Shown here: positions 32,870 to 37,049 of the stretch, one piece after another
Layout: every line of letters begins with the position of its first letter
Position numbering within the stretch: position 1 is the stretch's first letter
NCBI GenBank assembly: GCA_039029395.1
Contig: JBCCGG010000057.1
Location: 1 to 37,049, forward strand
From: JBCCGG01 sp039029395
GTDB lineage: Bacteria; Pseudomonadota; Alphaproteobacteria; Kiloniellales; JAKSDN01
Length of the DNA: 37,049 nt
Direction of reading: 5' to 3'
Made by a program: the position numbers and the translations under genes
The notes under the pieces: model-generated
What the model saw: the letters and a program-made list of their open reading frames with translations, nothing else
The model's database searches: none
What the model was told of the DNA's origin: nothing

Positions 32870-34057
32870 ATGTTCGACCACTTCGAGCCCATGGCCGCAG
32901 ATCCGATCCTTTCCGTGGTGACCGCCTACCGCGCCGATCAGCGCCCGGAGAAGATGGACCTGGGCATCGGGATTTACCGGGACGAAAGCGGCGCAACGCC
33001 AATCATGGCGGCCGTGCGCGAGGCCGAAGCCCGCCTGATCGAAAGCGAGACCACCAAGGCCTATGTCAGCCCGATCGGCGACGAGGTTTTTAACGGCAAA
33101 CTGGTCGACCAAATCTTCGGCCAAGATCATCCCGAGCGATCAAGGGTGCGCGCAATCCAGACGCCAGGTGGCAGCGGCGCGCTGCGCATGCTGGCCGACC
33201 TGGTGAGGTCCGCCCGGCCCGAGGCGAAGATGTGGCTGAGCGAACCGACCTGGCCGAACCACAAGCTGATCTTTGGCTCGGCCGGCTTCGAGATGATCGA
33301 TTATCCCTACTTCGATCCGGCGACCCGCAGCGTCTCCTTCGGCGCCATGATGGAGCACCTGAGCCAGGCCGCGAAGGGTGACGTGGTTCTGCTGCACGGC
33401 TGCTGCCACAACCCGAGCGGTGCCGATCTTACGCAGAGCCAATGGGAAGAGATCGCCGACCTTTTGGTCGACCGCAACCTTTTGCCCTTCATCGACATCG
33501 CCTATCAGGGCTTGGGCGACGGCATGGAGGAGGACGCGGCCGGCTTGCGCCTGCTGGCCGAGCGGGTGCCGGAGATGCTGGTCGCGACCTCTTGCTCGAA
33601 GAACTTCGGGCTCTACCGAGACCGGGCCGGCGCGGCCTTGCTGCTGGCCTCCTCGTCCAAACAGGCCGACGTTACCCGCCAACATCTGGTGCGTGCCGTG
33701 CGCGGCTGCTACTCCATGCCGCCGGATCATCCTGGGCGAATCGTCATCACGATCCTTCAGGACGAGGGCCTAAACCGAATCTGGATCGACGAGCTCGATG
33801 CCATGCGCGCCCGCATCACGAGCCTACGTCAAAAAACGGCCGAGGCCCTGCGCCAGCGTTCCAACAGCGACCGTTTCGATTTTCTGGCCGAGCACCGTGG
33901 CCTCTTTTCCCTGACCGGCCTGACGCCCGAGCAAGTCGCCCGACTTGCCCAGGACCACGCGATCTATCTGATCGGCGACGGGCGCATGAACGTTGCCAGC
34001 CTACGGGAGAGCAAGGTTGAGGTCTTTGCCGAGGCCGTCATGGCGGTAACGACTTAA
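32870..34057 (+). CDS. Class I aspartate/aromatic aminotransferase (TyrB/AspC type)
   Basis: A 395-residue PLP aminotransferase of the Ia type. It begins with the typical MFDHFEPMAADPILSV, has DLGIGIYRDESG, QTPGGSGALR, CCHNPSGADLT and the PLP lysine K244 in SCSKNFGLYRDRAG. The downstream Arg in YRDRAG binds the PLP phosphate. The reaction is amino transfer from aspartate or an aromatic amino acid to 2-oxoglutarate; the two activities cannot be told apart by eye. GGAG precedes the ATG. The Rieske oxygenase gene follows after 25 bases. Confidence 0.93.
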   Translation: MFDHFEPMAADPILSVVTAYRADQRPEKMDLGIGIYRDESGATPIMAAVREAEARLIESETTKAYVSPIGDEVFNGKLVDQIFGQDHPERSRVRAIQTPGGSGALRMLADLVRSARPEAKMWLSEPTWPNHKLIFGSAGFEMIDYPYFDPATRSVSFGAMMEHLSQAAKGDVVLLHGCCHNPSGADLTQSQWEEIADLLVDRNLLPFIDIAYQGLGDGMEEDAAGLRLLAERVPEMLVATSCSKNFGLYRDRAGAALLLASSSKQADVTRQHLVRAVRGCYSMPPDHPGRIVITILQDEGLNRIWIDELDAMRARITSLRQKTAEALRQRSNSDRFDFLAEHRGLFSLTGLTPEQVARLAQDHAIYLIGDGRMNVASLRESKVEVFAEAVMAVTT

Positions 34058-34082
34058 CTGTAAACCTAAAGGAAGACCGGCG

Positions 34083-35222
34083 ATGTCCGACAACAGCTTG
34101 AAGATCGTCGCTGACGCCTTGCAGGCCAGCCAGAGCCTCTCCTACGAACAGGCGCAGACCATGCCGAGCGCGTTCTACACTGCCCCGGCGGTGCTGGATC
34201 TGGAGCGCGAAGCGCTGTTCCGGCGGGAATGGATCTGCGTCGGCCGGATCGACGAGGTGGCCAAGCCGGGCGACTTCATGACCTTCGATATTCTGGACGA
34301 GCCGGTCTTGGTGATCCACGGCGACGACGGACAGATCCGCGCGCTCTCCAACGTCTGCCGGCACCGGGGCATGGTGATCGCGTCCGGCCAGGGCAACCGC
34401 AAGCGCCTGGCCTGCCCCTATCACGCCTGGACTTACGACTCCCGCGGCCGGCTGATCGGTGCACCCCACATGAACGAACGCCCGGACTTCGACCGCACGG
34501 CAATCTGTCTGCCGGAGTTCAGGAGTGAGGTCTGGCAGGGCTTCCTGTTCGTCACGCTGGACGCCGAGACCCCGCCTCTGGCACCGCGCCTGGCCGACTT
34601 GGAGCCGTTGGTTCGGAACTACCACTTCGACGAGATGACCCTGCGCTACGTGGCCGAAGGGGTGTGGGAGACCAATTGGAAGTGCTTGATGGAAAACTTC
34701 ATGGAGGGCTATCACCTTTCGCCGCTCCACCGCACGACGCTCCATCCCGTCAATCCCACCAAGCTGTGTAAGCATTTTCCGCCCGGTGAAGCCTACTTCG
34801 GCTACCACGCTGGCTTCTCGCCGGAGCTGCCGCGCACCACCCTGGGACACCCGGACCTGAGCGACGAAGAGGCCCACCGCTGCGTCATGTTCGCGGTGCC
34901 GCCGGCGCTTACCGTGGGCGGGGCCGCCGATTACAGCTCCTTCCTCTGCATCCAGCCGGAGACCCCGGATCGGGTGCGGGTCAAGCAAGGACTCTTTTTT
35001 CACGGTGACCACTGGACACAAGATCAGATCGACCACGCGGTCGAGCTTTTCGAGAACACCATGGCCGAGGACAAGGACATGCTGGTCGACTTGAAGCGCG
35101 GCCTGCACGCCAGCCGCTACGCCTCTGGCCCCATGGCACCGGCCGACTACGAGGGTCCGATCTGGGATTTCATCCAGTACCTGGGCCGGCGCCTGGCTCC
35201 GGTGCTGCCCGCTCCCGACTGA
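34083..35222 (+). CDS. Rieske non-haem iron oxygenase, alpha subunit (GbcA/CntA-like)
   Basis: A 379-residue ring-hydroxylating-type oxygenase. The Rieske [2Fe-2S] ligands are C92, H94, C111 and H114 (CRHRG, CPYHAW). The mononuclear iron site has H211 and H216 in ENFMEGYHLSPLH and probably D330 in AEDKDM. The bridging position is Glu208 rather than the usual Asp, as I recall for carnitine oxygenase CntA, and the ExYH context resembles glycine betaine monooxygenase GbcA. A quaternary-amine demethylase role is thus plausible and fits the 13-19 kb block, but it is not proven. No reductase gene is adjacent. AAGGAAG precedes the ATG. Confidence 0.88.
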   Translation: MSDNSLKIVADALQASQSLSYEQAQTMPSAFYTAPAVLDLEREALFRREWICVGRIDEVAKPGDFMTFDILDEPVLVIHGDDGQIRALSNVCRHRGMVIASGQGNRKRLACPYHAWTYDSRGRLIGAPHMNERPDFDRTAICLPEFRSEVWQGFLFVTLDAETPPLAPRLADLEPLVRNYHFDEMTLRYVAEGVWETNWKCLMENFMEGYHLSPLHRTTLHPVNPTKLCKHFPPGEAYFGYHAGFSPELPRTTLGHPDLSDEEAHRCVMFAVPPALTVGGAADYSSFLCIQPETPDRVRVKQGLFFHGDHWTQDQIDHAVELFENTMAEDKDMLVDLKRGLHASRYASGPMAPADYEGPIWDFIQYLGRRLAPVLPAPD

Positions 35223-35676
35223 GGATCGACATGACCACAAGCGAGCCAAGCCGACCATCGGTCGTAAGGGCCGCCTCGCGCAAGATCCCCTCCTCGACGA
35301 AACCCTCGCGCCGATAGGCCGCCCGGCCCCGGGCGTTGTCCTCGAACACGTCGAGCCACAGGCGGTTGGCGCCCAACTCGCCAAAGACATGGGCGATCAG
35401 GGCCCGCAGGAAGCGCCCGCCGACGCCCTGGCCCGGCTGGTCCACGATGATGCGCATGAGCTCGACCGAGCGCGCCTTGGAGGCGAGGCCGCGCAGCATG
35501 GCGTAGCCAAGCCGCGCGCCCGCCTCTTCGAAGACCAGAGTGACCGAATTCGGCCCCGCCCTGTGCGCGTCATGGGCAGCGGCATCGCTTACGTAGACGA
35601 AGGGCGCGTTCTCCGGCCGCTGCTCGAGCGCCATGATCCAGGGGATGTCGGCGGCGGTGGCCGTGTGGAGAGTCAT
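35170..35676 (-). CDS. GNAT-family N-acetyltransferase
   Basis: A 168-residue acetyltransferase of the RimJ/RimL-like kind. The acetyl-CoA-binding core reads MRIIVDQPGQGVGGRFLRAL (Q/R-x-x-G-x-G/A loop), followed by LWLDVFEDNARGRAAYRREGFVEEG, the typical end of the fold. The acceptor is unknown. Its last 17 or so residues (Pro, Gly and Ala-rich) are encoded antisense to the end of the Rieske gene, a 53-base overlap, so that tail is probably not structured. Confidence 0.88.
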   Translation of the reverse strand: MTLHTATAADIPWIMALEQRPENAPFVYVSDAAAHDAHRAGPNSVTLVFEEAGARLGYAMLRGLASKARSVELMRIIVDQPGQGVGGRFLRALIAHVFGELGANRLWLDVFEDNARGRAAYRREGFVEEGILREAALTTDGRLGSLVVMSILSRERAAPEPGAGPGTG

Positions 35677-35730
35677 GGCATCACCTTCGGAGCCTCTGAT
35701 CGCAGAGTACTGCGCAGATTCCTTAGATCA

Positions 35731-36933
35731 TCACAACGGGGTCCGGAAGGCATTTACAAGCTCCCGCACCGCGATGTCCCGCTCTTTCCAGTCCGCAAGG
35801 TTCTTAGTGTAGAAGCTGTACCGGAGACCAGCCCCGCTTTCGAGCACATAGCGGACCTCACACCCCATCTCTACATCGAAACTCTTCTTGAAGTGCTCCC
35901 TAGCCTTTTGGCACTCCAAGACCAGTGGTCTGTTAAGAGGACTCTGGTGGGGATCTGACTCCGCCACATAGTAGGTCATTCCTTGCATACCCAATTCCCG
36001 CTCGTAGGGAGTCAGACCAAAAGTCGTCGCTTTGGGCGTAGAGCTAAAGTACATTCTCGCGTTCTGGAAGCTTCTATAGCCCTCCGATGCACGACGTCCC
36101 GGAGGCGTCAGGAAAATTCTGATCAGGCGTTTGGGATTCCATTCGGCTAGTTTGACACCGGATTGATCGTATAAGCGCCAGTCTCTCCTGTTCTTTTCGG
36201 TTCGCGGCTCCATCCCTGGCCAAAGCACGTTCAACACTACGCTTGTGTGATGCGTTTTCGATCCTGACCAGTTGATATGGGATACATAATTTCTGGGCAC
36301 TAGATAGCCCCTATCGCCTAGGTTCAATGTTATGAGTTCGGTCGAAGTCCAATCGTCGGACGGAATATAGCCGCCAGCAGTGAATCTTCCGCCGTCGTCA
36401 ACATTCTCTCGGCTCTCTTTCTGATCTGCTTTGAACTCGAGAAGGCTCTGCAGTTCGCGGCGCCTTTGTTCCTTGAGCGTCTGATCATCGGTGGATTCAA
36501 TGGATGCGCGCTTCTCGGCAATTATTGCGTCCGTAAGGAGAACCGAAAGCCGTTCTATGCGGCCGGAATACCGTCCTAGGTCTGCGGCGTGACTAAAGGT
36601 GGCCAGCTCCTCGAGCGCCAGATCTAGAATCTGTTGAGCCGTTTTACCGTCCAGCTTCTCTTTAATGGCTTCAAATAGGGGCTTCGAAATGCCTTCGGTC
36701 TGACCCTTGAGCGTTGTGGACAAAACTTCTTGATCCATTTCGCGGAACGCTGCGGCACGAACCAGGACCAGTGCAAGATCAAGTATCCTTTGCTGTTCCT
36801 CGGACGTCTCCGCCTTCATGTCGTGGAGGCTTGTGCGGTAGCTTTCCATGGTAGATAGGTCCAATCGTGCAGGACCATCGTCAAACGCGGCAAGCAGGAG
36901 CAAAGCGGCAATTAGCAAGAGTGGTCTGAACAT
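35731..36933 (-). CDS. Exported protein with DUF6694-like N-terminal part
   Basis: About 400 residues with a signal-like hydrophobic start (MFRPLLLIAALLLLAAF). ATG 36933 is chosen so that this lies at the N-terminus; ATG 36972 adds 13 residues. The next 100 residues (ARLDLSTMESYRTSLHDMKAE, then LDGKTAQQILDLALEEL) resemble DUF6694 lipoproteins, but the lipobox position carries Phe where Cys is expected, so lipidation seems lost. The middle is a charged helical region. The C-terminal half (WTSTELITLNLGDRGYLVPRNYVSHINWSG onwards) is beta-rich and unrecognised. DNA here is visibly AT-richer than the neighbouring genes, suggesting transfer or another origin. 36934-37049 holds nothing clear. Confidence 0.7.
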   Translation of the reverse strand: MFRPLLLIAALLLLAAFDDGPARLDLSTMESYRTSLHDMKAETSEEQQRILDLALVLVRAAAFREMDQEVLSTTLKGQTEGISKPLFEAIKEKLDGKTAQQILDLALEELATFSHAADLGRYSGRIERLSVLLTDAIIAEKRASIESTDDQTLKEQRRRELQSLLEFKADQKESRENVDDGGRFTAGGYIPSDDWTSTELITLNLGDRGYLVPRNYVSHINWSGSKTHHTSVVLNVLWPGMEPRTEKNRRDWRLYDQSGVKLAEWNPKRLIRIFLTPPGRRASEGYRSFQNARMYFSSTPKATTFGLTPYERELGMQGMTYYVAESDPHQSPLNRPLVLECQKAREHFKKSFDVEMGCEVRYVLESGAGLRYSFYTKNLADWKERDIAVRELVNAFRTPL

Positions 36934-37049
36934 CTGATAGTCGTTCCAGCTTGTTTTCCATTGAGAGCCCATTGGGCCCCCAAACTTAGATGATCGGTGT
37001 GCTGACCAGCGTAGTAATTGTATAGAATTGCAGAATAGAATTAATATAC

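Noticed and set aside
31005..35390. Long minus-strand frames at 31005-32387 and 34038-35390
   Set aside because: They are shadows of the S9 peptidase and Rieske genes, which carry complete active-site motifs.

Overview
The window is two unrelated pieces of DNA. Positions 1 to about 3680 are visibly AT-richer and hold one incomplete minus-strand gene: a giant hybrid sensor kinase with a double beta-propeller sensor, an architecture typical of Bacteroidota. From about 3690 onward the DNA is GC-rich and reads like an alphaproteobacterium of the Rhodospirillales/Kiloniellales kind, judged from the suf gene order, the gene families and the codon style; this is inference. The border runs straight through sufB, whose first half is missing, and no transposase, integrase or repeat is visible there. 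A chimeric assembly join is the simplest reading.

Layout: 3690-9880 is a plus-strand Fe-S assembly operon, 'sufB-sufC-sufD-sufS-sufU-sufT-sufA, ending with a PhyH-type Fe(II)/2-oxoglutarate dioxygenase. A paralogous dioxygenase faces it. 10861-13300 holds a secreted HELEH protein, an FAH-family hydrolase and a GATase1-AraC regulator of the CdhR/GbdR type. 13431-18758 looks like a quaternary-amine (carnitine-like) catabolic block: an MttB-superfamily methyltransferase, a hotdog thioesterase like betainyl-CoA thioesterase, the magnesium transporter MgtE, an SDR dehydrogenase and a BKACE enzyme close to the 3-dehydrocarnitine cleavage type. 18982-24798 holds a CII-like DNA-binding protein, a TetR repressor with an excellent palindromic operator beside a glutathione transferase gene, a tandem AAA+ ATPase, an ankyrin-repeat protein and a second TetR regulator. 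25023-28525 has an APC amino-acid permease facing a tartrate/D-malate dehydrogenase plus FAH hydrolase pair. 28685-35676 has a polyphosphate kinase 2 with a lysine-rich repeated tail, a secreted protein, a small conserved-looking protein, an S9 prolyl-oligopeptidase-family peptidase, a class I aminotransferase, a Rieske oxygenase and a GNAT acetyltransferase. The right end (35731-37049) is AT-richer again and holds one exported protein resembling DUF6694.

Two themes link the genes. The catabolic block could turn 3-dehydrocarnitine into betainyl-CoA (BKACE) and then glycine betaine (thioesterase), which a methyltransferase or the Rieske oxygenase could demethylate. Gene packing is also very tight: six of eight convergent gene pairs have stop codons nested in exactly 4 bases. 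No intergenic gap exceeds 300 bases; the largest are 22842-23080, 24799-25022, 18759-18981 and 29627-29808. I saw no tRNA, rRNA, CRISPR array, insertion sequence or prophage.
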